Source of the DNA: Rhynchonema sp. JSB1_4
Lineage: Eukaryota; Nematoda; Chromadorea; Monhysterida; Xyalidae
Reading direction: 5' to 3'
NCBI GenBank assembly: GCA_030248065.1
Contig: JASAMV010001302.1
Span: forward strand, 62,001 to 126,000
DNA: 64,000 nucleotides
Part shown: positions 12,017-32,916 of the stretch, one piece after another
Position numbering within the stretch: position 1 is the stretch's first letter
How the letters are laid out: each line of letters opens with the position of its first letter
Notes under the pieces: generated by a model
Databases searched by the model: none
The model's input: only the letters and a program-made list of their open reading frames with translations
What the model was told of the DNA's origin: nothing
Translations under genes and position numbers: made by a program

Positions 12017-15000
12017 ATGTCGATCGGTATGAATCCACCATCACTAAATGCGGCCACAGAGAAGCCGATGCACTACACGTTAGTGAATGAAACATCATCA
12101 GATATTTTAGTGGCCCTGTCTCTTCAGAGGCAATATTGGAAACCGGAATTTTCCATCGCATCATAATATGGCTTTATGCTGCATGTTTTTACGTTGACTC
12201 TTTTCTATCTGCACTCGCAGACAGGCGGTGCACCAGGTCATCGTCAGTGCGAACGCATCCTCAATGACAATGAGAGAATGATCGTTGTCGTATGAAATGG
12301 ACAGACCATGGTACCCTTATTTATGGTCACCCCAGGGTAACCCCATTTCCCAATCGCAGGTATCTGAAAGAGTTCCGCGTCGAGGCGTGCGGCCTGTTCA
12401 AACAACACCAATGTCAACAGCATCGGCCGTACACGTGTTTCTATTGGCATTTTGCCAACCAACGACGTCGACGACCCATTCGCAAGCGTGACGGCACGTT
12501 CAATTACAGTCCGGACATTTATTGTGCGAAATACGACGAGAACACGGGCATGTGCCCGGATGGCGATGAGTGAGTGAAATGGAGATTTTAAAAAAAAATT
12601 ACCCAGCATTTGTTTGTCGACATTAGGGTGTTTCGAATGTCGATTAGCACTTCGACCCGATCATCTTTGCAGTTGTCCATTCCTCCACCGAGTGGCCGGT
12701 GACGTCGAGCGAAAGTACCACCTGCGCTACTACAAAACGGCCAATTGTGTGCATCAGACTGATGGCAAGGGCAATTGCACCAAGAATGGACAACATTGTG
12801 CGTTCGCGCACTCGCCCGACGATCTCAGACAACCCGTCTATGATATTAGGGAATTGCAGGTTGGTGGGACGAGAGGGATTTTATAATTTGCAACTTGTAA
12901 CCTGATTGATTCTTCGTTAAGCTCCTGGTATAAGCTCGTTTCCACCGTGTCACCCTGATAACTCAGGGTCGGTCCTTGTTGTGAACGTTGAACTAAACAC
13001 TGCTCTGGAGACGGTTTCGGCCGGAAAGCCTGTTCTTTTCCGTTCAACTGATCCCCCTCAGTCAAATGTAAATGACCGTTCCCATGCTCAGCAACATGAG
13101 TATCGTATCATAAGGCAGTGCTTTCGATGGGCATGATAACAACGAATACAACGACATTTCGTTCAGATTTGTATTCGAAAAATCCAACTCAAAAAATACT
13201 CATCTGTTCGTTCAGACAGCGCAAGATCAATCGAGCGGTAACAATGGGTGTCCACCACCTCAGCAGCAACAACAGCAGCAATTGTACACGACTGAGACGA
13301 AGGAACGCACGAGTTTTGTGGTCGAGGATCCCGTGTGGCAAGGTGCTGTGCTTTCCTCTTCAGATGAATTTCCTATTTTTTGTGTTTATGCAGCATCGTA
13401 ACCTTTATGTGGTCACCGACATCAATTGCCTATAACCGAAAGGGCCCGACACCTAGCCTTACATGTCACCAATCACCATAAAGGGATGTTAACTGCCAGA
13501 AAAACAATATTGCTCTATATTTCCAGATCAAGAGCACGTGCTGTCGTGCTACAAGACGTCACAATGTCGCAAACCACCCCGTTTGTGTCGTCAGGGCTAC
13601 GCGTGTCCGTATTATCACAATGCAAAGGACAGACGGCGACCACCGGCCGTACATAAGTATAGGTTGGCTGTGAATATTTATGAATTTATTTTTTATTCTT
13701 TTTTAAATTAAACATGATTTTCACCGGACTGACCTGGCAAATTCAAAGGTCAACCCCGTGTCCGAACGCGAAAATGGCCGATGAATGGTCAGACCCAGAT
13801 AATTGTGATCAGAGCGATAATTGTCAGTATTGTCACTCGCGCACCGAGCAACAGGCAATAATTTTCTCTTTCTTGAATTTTTTTTGAATTTTCTCTTTTA
13901 TTTCCTTTGGCGCATTGTTTCAGTTCCACCCTGAGATCTACAAGAGCACCAAGTGTAACGACATGCTTCAGCACGGCTACTGTCCTCGCGGACCGTTCTG
14001 TGCGTTTGCGCATAATGACGGTATGAATAAATGTTTTGATTTTCGTTTATTTCTTATTTATTATCTGCAGGCTCATTGATCGGGTACCAAATTGACGGCA
14101 TCACCATTTTATGTGAAGGGACCGAGATTTACTAAACAGGCCCGACTGCACATGCTGTGAAACTCTCTAGCGAGAAATTTTGTGGGATCTTTTTGTTATC
14201 CCCAATCTATCGTTAACCCGAATATAGTGAGTGTGCTTCATGGTGACCGACCGGCCCCTGTCACGTGACTGACTATATGGTGACCGGTCTGTAAAGATAA
14301 GCGAACTCCCTGTCTGCAGCCGAACTGCACGCCGAGCGTAGTCTTCACGTGCCACCAGTGGAAACCGGTTCGCAACCAGGAGTCGGGCAACAACAACAAC
14401 AACAAGCGGCATGCATACGTCAACCAATGGCAAACACAAACGGGGTCGATATACCCGAAGCACCACGACCACCGAATGAGCACACGATTGCACGAAGTGT
14501 GAGCAGTGAGACTGCCGCTGCTGCGATGGCACCCGCCGTGGGCAGTGCACCGTCTTATTCGGTTGGTTGGTTGAATGCGTGCAACATTGTGTCTAGGCAT
14601 GCTCATGTCACTATAAAGAAGACGATAGCTCCATGTCGAGGCACTTATTTATATAGGGGTCACCTGTGGTATATGTACGTGCTATTGCTCACACATAGAA
14701 CCCAAAGAATGACATCACGAAATAAATCCAAAAAGGAAAAACCGCAAAAATATACCATCACGTCAATCACAATCGTATTTCCAGTCTGTACTCAAACAAC
14801 GTACACCATCGCAATCCTCCACACATTCAACCTCGTCAACCACGCGTCCGATGCCCCAGGGTCCCGGTCCAGCCATCACGATGCCTGGCAACGCAGCTGC
14901 TGCTGCACACGCGTTGTTGTCTAGCAGTTACCCACGCGCACCTGGCTTTGAACGGGGACATCAGTCGGTTCGTTGTCCGATGTTGGGTTTGTCGCGTGGC

Positions 15001-18000
15001 GGTCATTTGTCTCAGCCTGTACCACGCACGGCCGTGATGACAAAGCGGTGCGGAACGGAAACAATTTTGGTCATTGCTGTAGTATTCCAGTCAAGATCAC
15101 GAAGTAATTCAAAATATGAGCAATTCTGTTGTTCAATTCTCAGCATTCTTCAAATTTATATTAATAATAATACTGCAACAATGGGATTTCGTACCACCAG
15201 AATAGTGATAGCTTCTGCTTGTTGATTTCGATCTGTTTTAACGCAGCCACTCTGTGCACCAGGTCATCATCCGTGTCTTGGTGAATTCGCGTATAACAAT
15301 ATTACTTGACCCCATCTGCAGCCGCCACGCACGTTCACGCCCGAGTTTGGTGATCGATGTAGTCAAAACGGACGGACACGCGCCACGTCACTGTCGCAGC
15401 AGTTTGAACGATTGGATTTGGGTATGTGTACCGTATTACATATAGTCCAGCCACGAACTCATGAGACGACTTTTTTTTGAAATTGGCTTGTGCGGATCCA
15501 ACAATGTTCTGGTTCCACGTATTTCGGAAATGAAAGAAAGAGAAACGCACGTATTTTTTAAAAACACGCTCTCCACTCGGTGCGTAAATTCCCTTTTGAC
15601 TCCCAAAACATTTGTGTACTGAACATCGCTGCTGTTCGCGTAAGCACGCAACAAATTGAGGTCAGCCAGCTGGAACTTGTCATCATCTCCCTCAGCCAAT
15701 CTCTTTCTTTTGCTTGCGAAAACACGTGTATCTGGAGCATTTTTGAATGCGGCCAAGCAAGCTTTAAAAAAAGTCGTCTCATGAGCTGGTGGCTGGACAA
15801 GGGCAGCACGCGGATTTCTGTGCCCGAGCCAATCAATTGCTCCATGCTACACAGTCAATCCACATTGTAACGGCGTTATTCACAGTAAAAAGTGTTGTGA
15901 TGCACTCTTGCACCCACGAATTGACCACCGTTCAGGTTGCACCCTGACATCAAGCAGCGAGGCACTGGGCACGTCCCCATTGAGCACAAGTGGATTCCAC
16001 GGCCGAACGGGCAGCCTGAGTGGACGACGACCATCTGATAATCCGTATGACTCCGTGTTTGGGCAGACATCCTTGGGTGAGTTTGTGTTTTTTTGGCCCA
16101 ATCTATCACCCTCTTTAGAGTGAACCTCTCCATGTGGTGAATATTTTCGAACGCTATAAACTGCAAGTGGGTCATTGTATTCGTCATAGCGAGTGATCGG
16201 CGAAAATGTCGGATAACGATCAAGTCTTTACATAAATAGACCGGGCTCTAACGTTAATTTGACCCTGAATTTTCAAGGCAATCTCCTCGAGGACACAACA
16301 AGCAGTGGAGATGAGTGCCTGCCCTTGCCGCCGATATCCGAGCGCGATGAAACATCTGTCGCTAATAATCACGTCACAGCTGCAGCGCAGATGATGGCTG
16401 CACAGAATTATGCAACGGGCGTATTTGGTTGGTTAAGCGCTTTGCATTGGCTGATTGATAGTTATGCGAGTCAAGGGTGCATACCCTCTCCTCATCATCA
16501 CCATCACACAAAACAGCATCTCAAGATCTTTTACCGACTGAGGAACATTGGATCATTTGGCCGGGTCCTGGGTTCGAATGCCACCATCTTTTCGATGCTC
16601 GAACTTACATGCAGCCACCAATAAGAAGTACATCACGAAACAGACAGACTATGACGTCCTATTGCCACCCAGGCCACCAAGCCCGTAGCAACGCAATGCC
16701 GATGACGATCCCAGCTCCACAGAATGGTCCAATATTCAATGCCAACAACGGTCAGCAACTGTCCATGTCCGGGTCGGGCAGCTTTGGGGGCGGCGAGTCG
16801 CCCTTCTCCAATGCCCAACTGGCCGCAATTGTGGCGAACTTGGCACAGGGCGTCGCTAATGGTTCGTGACATAAAGTTATGGCTCAAACGAATCAACAAA
16901 ATTGCTCCGGTGAAATGACAATAGCTGCATCCGCTTCCAGTGTCGTACCCATACAATATTCTACAACTGCCTGCGGCTCTGTTCCCTCAAGTAGAGAAGT
17001 CACAAAGCACGCAAGGCTCCTTTCATGCCTTAAATAAGAATGAAAATGATGATGTGATAAGCAGCAAGTTCGTTTCATCCCGGGGTTCTCAGACTAGCGG
17101 CGCACCAGTGCATCATCGGTACAAATGCAACAGAGCACATAAACAAAGCTTGCAGTCTAGTAAAGCACACATGTCGCCGCAGGTGACCACCCCGACCAAT
17201 CAATGCTGACGGCCGAGCTGGCACGCGCCAAGGAAGAGCTGCTGTCGCATCGAGCCAAAGTGACTTCGTGGGAGGAGGGTCTCAAACAGGCACGGCAGGC
17301 GTGTGAGGCGTGGAAACGCGAGGCTGAGGCGCACAAGGCCAGGGTGCAGCAGGTGGAGGCCGAACGCGCAAAGTACAAAGACGAAAGGGACGCGGTTAGT
17401 GTTTGGAAAATGTGGAGTCGGTACCAACGTTATGTACGTGCCGTCCACCCTCGTTATAATGATAAGATTTGGTCCAGACATTTTCTATGTCACCACGCGT
17501 GTGAAATTTTCAACAGATCGCATTAACGGTGGATTTCGATGTAACTCAAACCGACGCTCTGGTGTGCCTTATTGTTGGTCACAGTAGAGAAAGCAGACTA
17601 TGTTTTATAACTTCCGGAGCACACCAAAACGGGGGTGAAATTTTTCTGCCTACGGATGATTACAACGGACTCATAAAACCAGCTCGCGTGCCGTTTTTCG
17701 GATCAGCTGGCCGTCTGATGCATTCGAACTGACGACGACCTGGTGCAGTCTTCAAACTCTGAAAACAGGCCACTAAAAACATGCTGCACAATAGTCATGA
17801 TGTCGCGATAGCAGCAACATTAAAACGAAGCTGGTTGACGAAATTTTTCACTATCTGCAGGCATTGACCCAACTGGCAGCGTTACGTGCCGAACTGTTGC
17901 GGATTCAACAACAGAAAATGAACGGTCCAACAGCTACACCATTGGGATTGGCTAACGCACAAGACGCACGCGTGTTGGGCGATTTGATGGCGGTTGGTGA

Positions 18001-18469
18001 TGAGGGGTCTGGCTTGGCTAACTGTAAAGTGGTTGACACACATAGCTGACGCACTCAACCGACCTGATGCGTAGCTCAATTCAACATTAGCCTACACCAA
18101 ACTTGGTGATCGGATCGGACTTGTCTTGCTCACCGGAGATTCTTGAATGAGACTCACTGGAGCCACCAATTTTCGACCATGGCGTAAAAGTTGTTCATTT
18201 TAGATCTCTGTGAACAACTTTCGCGCTAGTCGAAAGAATATATGCATCACAAAGAAGCATGTCCCACGCGACACACAACTTGGTATATTTTTGTTAGACT
18301 TTCAGCACTTTCTCTTTTGCAGCAACTACACCAACGCAGTCAACAGGTGCCCACCGGCACGGGCCCGATGTGCGGTCGATGTGGTCGTGTAGTTGGGGCC
18401 AATGGTGCGTGTGCGTTCTGTAATGGCAACACAACAACGCAGATGAAGGGGATCACGTCGAGTACGTAG
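12017..18469 (+). CDS. unk: Unkempt-family CCCH zinc-finger RNA-binding protein, 16 coding exons
   Basis: Unkempt proteins bind mRNA through tandem CCCH fingers and repress translation in neural and developmental settings. Coding exons: 12017-12078, 12360-12569, 12673-12859, 13216-13342, 13527-13662, 13749-13854, 13924-14020, 14320-14561, 14785-14967, 15322-15421, 15936-16076, 16278-16420, 16615-16861, 17183-17394, 17861-17992, 18323-18469. All phases join, giving about 823 residues, close to vertebrate UNK. The start is the ATG leading into EKPMHYT, spliced to YLKEFRVEACGLFKQHQC. Six CCCH-type clusters follow; conserved landmarks are RRDGTFNYSPD-like KRDGTFNYSPD, HLRYYKT, VYDIRELQ and EIYKSTKCND. 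After them come Gln/Ser-rich linkers, PRAPGFERG, and a coiled coil of about 80 residues encoded near 17,183-17,992. The C-terminus carries only CX2CX9CX2C instead of a full RING. The intron after 13,854 appears to use a GC donor. Coding identity is secure; internal exon ends in the linkers are less so. Confidence 0.93.
12570..12672 (+). other. Representative short unk intron
   Basis: The intron starts GTGAGT and ends TTTGCAG, and joins GAT-GGC-GA to TTGTCC, giving the finger context DGDDCPFLH. It illustrates the ordinary GT-AG introns of this gene. Other unk introns carry repeats: a family A element at 15,441 and the dispersed GGTGCACCAGG repeat at 12,228, 15,254 and 17,715. Confidence 0.7.
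15441..15797. mobile_element. Foldback/MITE element, family A copy 2 (in a unk intron)
   Basis: The ends read TATAGTCCAGCCACGAACTC and the inverted counterpart ending GAGCTGGTGGCTGGAC. The interior has TTTCGGAAATGAAAGAAAG on one side and CTCTTTCTTTTGCTTGCG on the other, as in the copy at 43,809. It lies wholly inside the unk intron 15,422-15,935 and should be spliced out. Confidence 0.78.
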
Positions 18470-20586
18470 ATGTATTGGAGCATTGTTGAACAATAGTGTG
18501 TGGCTAAAAGGTTCCTTCGATCGATTGATGATAATATGGTGCCAAGTCAAAGCTGAACAGGTTTTGCGTGTGGGTCAGGAGAGACACGGCCTAAATCCAA
18601 CAATTTAGCATCGATAAAACTAAAAATTGGCGGAAAGGAACGTTTTTGATGCATACGTATTTGAAGGCTACTTTGAACTAATTATCAACCGTAGTCTGTA
18701 AATTTCATGCTAACGGCATACAATTTAGCGTCAGCGTTTGACATTTTTCGGTCTTTTGCTTCAGTTTCATTGGTGGTGGGACTCGGCACTATCTTGTGCT
18801 CGCTCTATTTATTCTGAATTTTCATTAGATTGAAAAGCTAAACATAATAATGTACTGCTATCATATTAGGCGATAATTATGTGCATCTTTCGTGGCGTGT
18901 GAAATGTCTCCATTTTAGAAACGCATAAATTTTCACTATTTCCTGTTCACATGAGAAATAAAGGCCTCTTAGCGAATTATATCATTGAGTTAAGATTTGT
19001 TGTACATATTTCTTTTCGATTGAGTCATCAGAAAGTGCTTGTTCAACTGATTGATTGTTTGATTGGGTTATTCGTGGTTGTACATAGAAAATTCATCAAT
19101 ATTACCGGCGTTTGGTACCACAACAAATATATGCATGAATCTTCTAGGTAGGTAGGGAGCGATGATGTCCTAAGTGTTATGTACATACATCCAAAGTTAT
19201 TGGCGTTTATGTTTATTTTTGGAATTCTGTACATACTGTAATAGTTGTCGTTGGTTGTATGATACGTTGATTGATTTCGCGATGTAATCTAACAAACTGT
19301 GTATTTTCTCGAACAGATGTTCATCTACTATCCGTTATATACATTCTTTGCATGTTTATCGATCACATACGTAATTTTTTACACAATTCCTTGGTTTGGT
19401 TTTGGACCGGCCGGTTGTTGAGTTTGAAGCGTCGTGTTTTGCCACATTTTTCTCGCTTTTTGGCTCGGTTTGCATTTTTCTTCCACAAATTGGCTTGGCG
19501 CTCGAAATGATGAGTTTTCAAGATAATATACTTTGGTTGCCAGCTTAGAGATCGGGTTGTTGTAACATATGAGTACGTTGTCGATAACGGTTTGTGAAAT
19601 GGATGTTGCTATGAAGTTTGAGGTTTCCTTTTTCGTTTTCCAACTATCGTTTTCTTAGCTTGAGCAATGTACTGTACATACCTATATGTAATTGAGCTGT
19701 AATACATTACCTTACACAATTTCGATGCCAACTTCTTTCCTGTTTAGGGTCGGCTTAGGTTAAATCCGGAAACCGGAAATATTCCCGAATTCCGGATGAT
19801 TTATGCAACGAAAAATTTTACGGATTCTGGAAATTTTTGTGGTTTAAAGGTCTGTTTATACTCTGACTGCCCGGCAGTAGCAGTCAGAAATTTGTGACTG
19901 CCCGTTCGGTCAGCTAATTGACGGAGCAAGAACAGTAGACGGCAGGTAGCGGTCAATGGACAGAGCGGAACAGGCAATCACCACACGCAATCACTGCCTT
20001 GCCGGACACTTCTGCGTGGTAGTGACTTCTCCGGATTTTGACTTCTACTTCCCGGAAGTCAGAAGTATAAATCGACCTTTACACGCAAATTATTTTCGTT
20101 TCCGGATTTAACCGGGATCTGGCCTTCGTCGTTATTCATTGGATTACCTTTCCTTAACCCTACCTGAGCGTTAAGTGTGCCCTTTCATTGTTTGTCTGCG
20201 CTTCTGAAGAATTGGCTGGCACCTCACCGTTGTAAATACATTGTGCTGTCCTACACTACAAAGTCAAGTTTTTTGACGCATAGGCACAGCATTCACAAAC
20301 TACGATATTCAATCGATTGTTTTTTCATAAGTCTGTTTCTGGAGGTTTGTCCGGTTCATTAAGTCCGTTTTGTTTGTACAGTGAAGAGCAACCATGATTT
20401 TGGGTGTCGCTGGTCGGTCGGTTCTGCATCAAACCACAATTAGCTTGTGGGGAGATTGGTGTTCACGTTTGTATTATACATTGTGCTGCAATGCTGTACC
20501 GTGTAAAAATCGGAAGTTTCGTTCTATTCGTCAGACACTTTGCTGTTTTGTTGTTATAACTCTGTTCAGATACATATAGCAATAAA
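18470..20586 (+). other. Likely unk 3' untranslated region with poly(A) signal
   Basis: No coding sequence is seen after the unk stop. An AATAAA hexamer at 20,581-20,586 is the best candidate cleavage signal before the convergent PKA gene. TGTANATA (Pumilio-type) octamers occur near 19,181, 19,230, 19,673, 20,231 and 20,594. That is more than expected by chance, but TGTACATA is generally common in this window. A foldback element lies at 19,845-20,081. The 3' end is inferred. Confidence 0.4.
19845..20081. mobile_element. Short foldback/MITE element with TAAAGGTC ends
   Basis: The left end TAAAGGTCTGTTTATACTC and the complement of the right end, TAAAGGTCGATTTATACTTC, match over about 30 bp and continue into CTGAC-CCGG. 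The element is about 237 bp and has no coding capacity. It sits within a patch rich in AATCCGGAAACCGGAAAT-like sequence, seen on both sides. Confidence 0.65.
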
Positions 20587-20636
20587 ACAAGCATGTACAT
20601 AATTTAATTGGACGTCGATGTTTCATGACTTCGTAT

Positions 20637-20642
20637 TTTATT
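20637..20642 (-). terminator. Candidate poly(A) signal of the PKA-R1 gene
   Basis: TTTATT on the plus strand is AATAAA on the minus strand, about 1.2 kb beyond the PKA-R1 stop. It lies only about 50 bp from the plus-strand AATAAA at 20,581, so the two convergent genes would end almost back to back. This is inferred from motif and position. Confidence 0.35.
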
Positions 20643-21876
20643 GTTTTAATCGTCCGCATGACAACATCTTTGAAACATGATAATAGCTAAATAACACATC
20701 GAATGACTATGTGTGTACGACAGAATAGAGAGAACAACAGCAGAGAATGAGAAAAACATACCAAATTGAGTTCAGTCAATGAAAAAAAGTTTTCTCTTCT
20801 GAACCCCAATATCTGTACAAAGAAATGTATGAAATTACGTACAACGTGACGTACGGTTTACAAAACGAGTTACACACGAGAAGTTATGGCCACGAGTTAT
20901 TACATAAGAATCGACATTTGGAGTTTACAAGAAATGTACAGCGTATAAGCTGCAAGCATTTTGGTTGATAATCAACTCGAAAATACAGGCTTTGAACTCG
21001 GTTATACACGCCACTGAAGCGCCAGATTAGAAATTTTCTCGTGCGTGATCGAGGCCGCGCCCCAGGCCTCAGCAAAGCAACGAGCAACGGGGAAATATAG
21101 AACGAAAACGTTTGACATTGGTAAACGACCGACAAAAAACGACAACAGTCAATGAAGAAGAAAATGAGCAAACTGGATGAATTTTGAATACGAAAAGACG
21201 CGCGAAAACGTTCATATAAATACACGAACTTAGTACATGTGTGTACCAACTTGTGATAATAAAAGAAGCCGTACTTTTCTTATAGAAATTTTAAAGGATA
21301 AAAACCAAAAAGATAATTATACACAGTTAAGCCAATGACGAACAAGCTGTACAAATGAGACCGAGTCATAATTCACTTATAAATGAAACATATCGAACGC
21401 ACGGTACGAAACAATCTGGTACAGACTTGAAAATATGATAACATTGCACGTTTGTGTGAAATACTCTCACGACGATGTGTTGTTGACTCAAATGAAACTG
21501 CTGAACTGCCGACTTAAAAACCTGAATATGTACAGAATTGTGTTGGTTCGGAAAAGCACTAAAATGGAATCATCTAACATACATACGCTTAGTATATGGA
21601 CATCCATCGGCAAGATTCTACACCGAGAGAACGGAAAGTTGTGAATCACGCTTTTTATGACAGTTTACCATTGGTAATTACTGAAGTCCGGTTTTTATTG
21701 ACCTACATACAGTATTGTACATGTATGTGAAAAAGTGCACATAACGTGGATCTATTCGAACTTGTGCGCGTTAGAGTGCCAGTTGCCGCGTGCGCCAGTG
21801 TTTGTCCGAAGCCCAAACGCAGCATCTGTGCACTCTACTAAACCTACAGAAGAAAAGCAGGTGCGAAAAAAGATGT

Positions 21877-31892
<10,016 letters not shown>

Positions 31893-32916
31893 AGCGAATT
31901 CCAATACGATGTCTTCAATGTCTGAGCTTTGTTGATTTTAGATGTTCTGTCTGATTTTTGGATGAGTTTATTTTGCCGAATGCAATTTGTCTGAAAATTG
32001 TTGGACGGTGAATGAGTCATATAAAAAACACGAAACTGCATCCCAATGCACTGTAGCTGATTCTATTGTCGTCGACACAAATCGTCGCTTATGGCTGAAA
32101 TGTTGGTTTACCGGCCTGTCATATGCAACTATGTTATGCGTAGATACATGGGTACATATAGTCCAACAACAGCTAATGCAGAATTTATGTCCACTGCGTT
32201 GCCTGATCCGCCAAGCACATAACGCGTGATGCAACATTACAAGCACAGACAGGCAGTCAGCTTGTGTGTGTTGGCTGGCTGCGTGGGTGTGTTTATAATG
32301 TTGCATCACGCGTTATGTGCTTAGCGGATCAGGCAACGCAGTGTACATAAATTCTGCATTGGCTGTTGTTGGACTATACCTACAGTATACATATACAAAG
32401 TACCCAGTACATGTTAATGTTCCATGTACTGTATGCATGGTATTGATTGCGCTCTGGTTCAGAATAAAAGCGCAGTCCCGAATAAGCGCAAGAAATGAAT
32501 ACAAAGTCGCGACACTACATAGCATCGTGACTGCGCTTAGGCTAGGTGCTGCGACTACTCGCTTCGACGACATTTGAATAAACCCACAATATTCAATGGG
32601 CAACCACAAGTGTTGCGATCGGATGGAAATGGAATTTCTGTACCAAAGGTAGCTCCAATATATGTGTACATACCTACATAATTGTCCCGTGCAGCTTAAT
32701 CAAATAAACAACCCAACCCAATAATACCCACGCAAAGCAGTCGATTGGCGCGGTTTCAACAAACTTGTCAGCACTTTATTCTGAAGGTGAAGTAAAATAA
32801 TATCTTCGGATAGACTTAGAATGTGATAAAACCGGGTTAATGGTGGTATAGTAAACAAAAAACATGTTTTTGTCGGAACCAAATTATTTGCAAATGGCGT
32901 ACATGTGGATTTGCAG
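31893..32916. other. Interval between PKA-R1 and the first visible ENPP exon
   Basis: The PKA-R1 start codon faces left and the ENPP exons run right, so promoters for both might lie here. I see no coding sequence, neither a signal peptide nor the ENPP N-terminal catalytic region. The element at 32,157-32,379 occupies part of the space. Confidence 0.4.
32157..32379. mobile_element. Foldback/MITE element, distant family A relative
   Basis: The ends are TATAGTCCAACAACAGCTAA and its complement, with inverted arms of about 80 bp including GCGTTGCCTGATCCG and CACATAACGCGTGATGCAAC. The TATAGTCC terminus and the CCAAC-A-C-A-GCTAATG pattern resemble the family A ends, but the interior differs. It is about 223 bp with no coding capacity. 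Confidence 0.72.
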
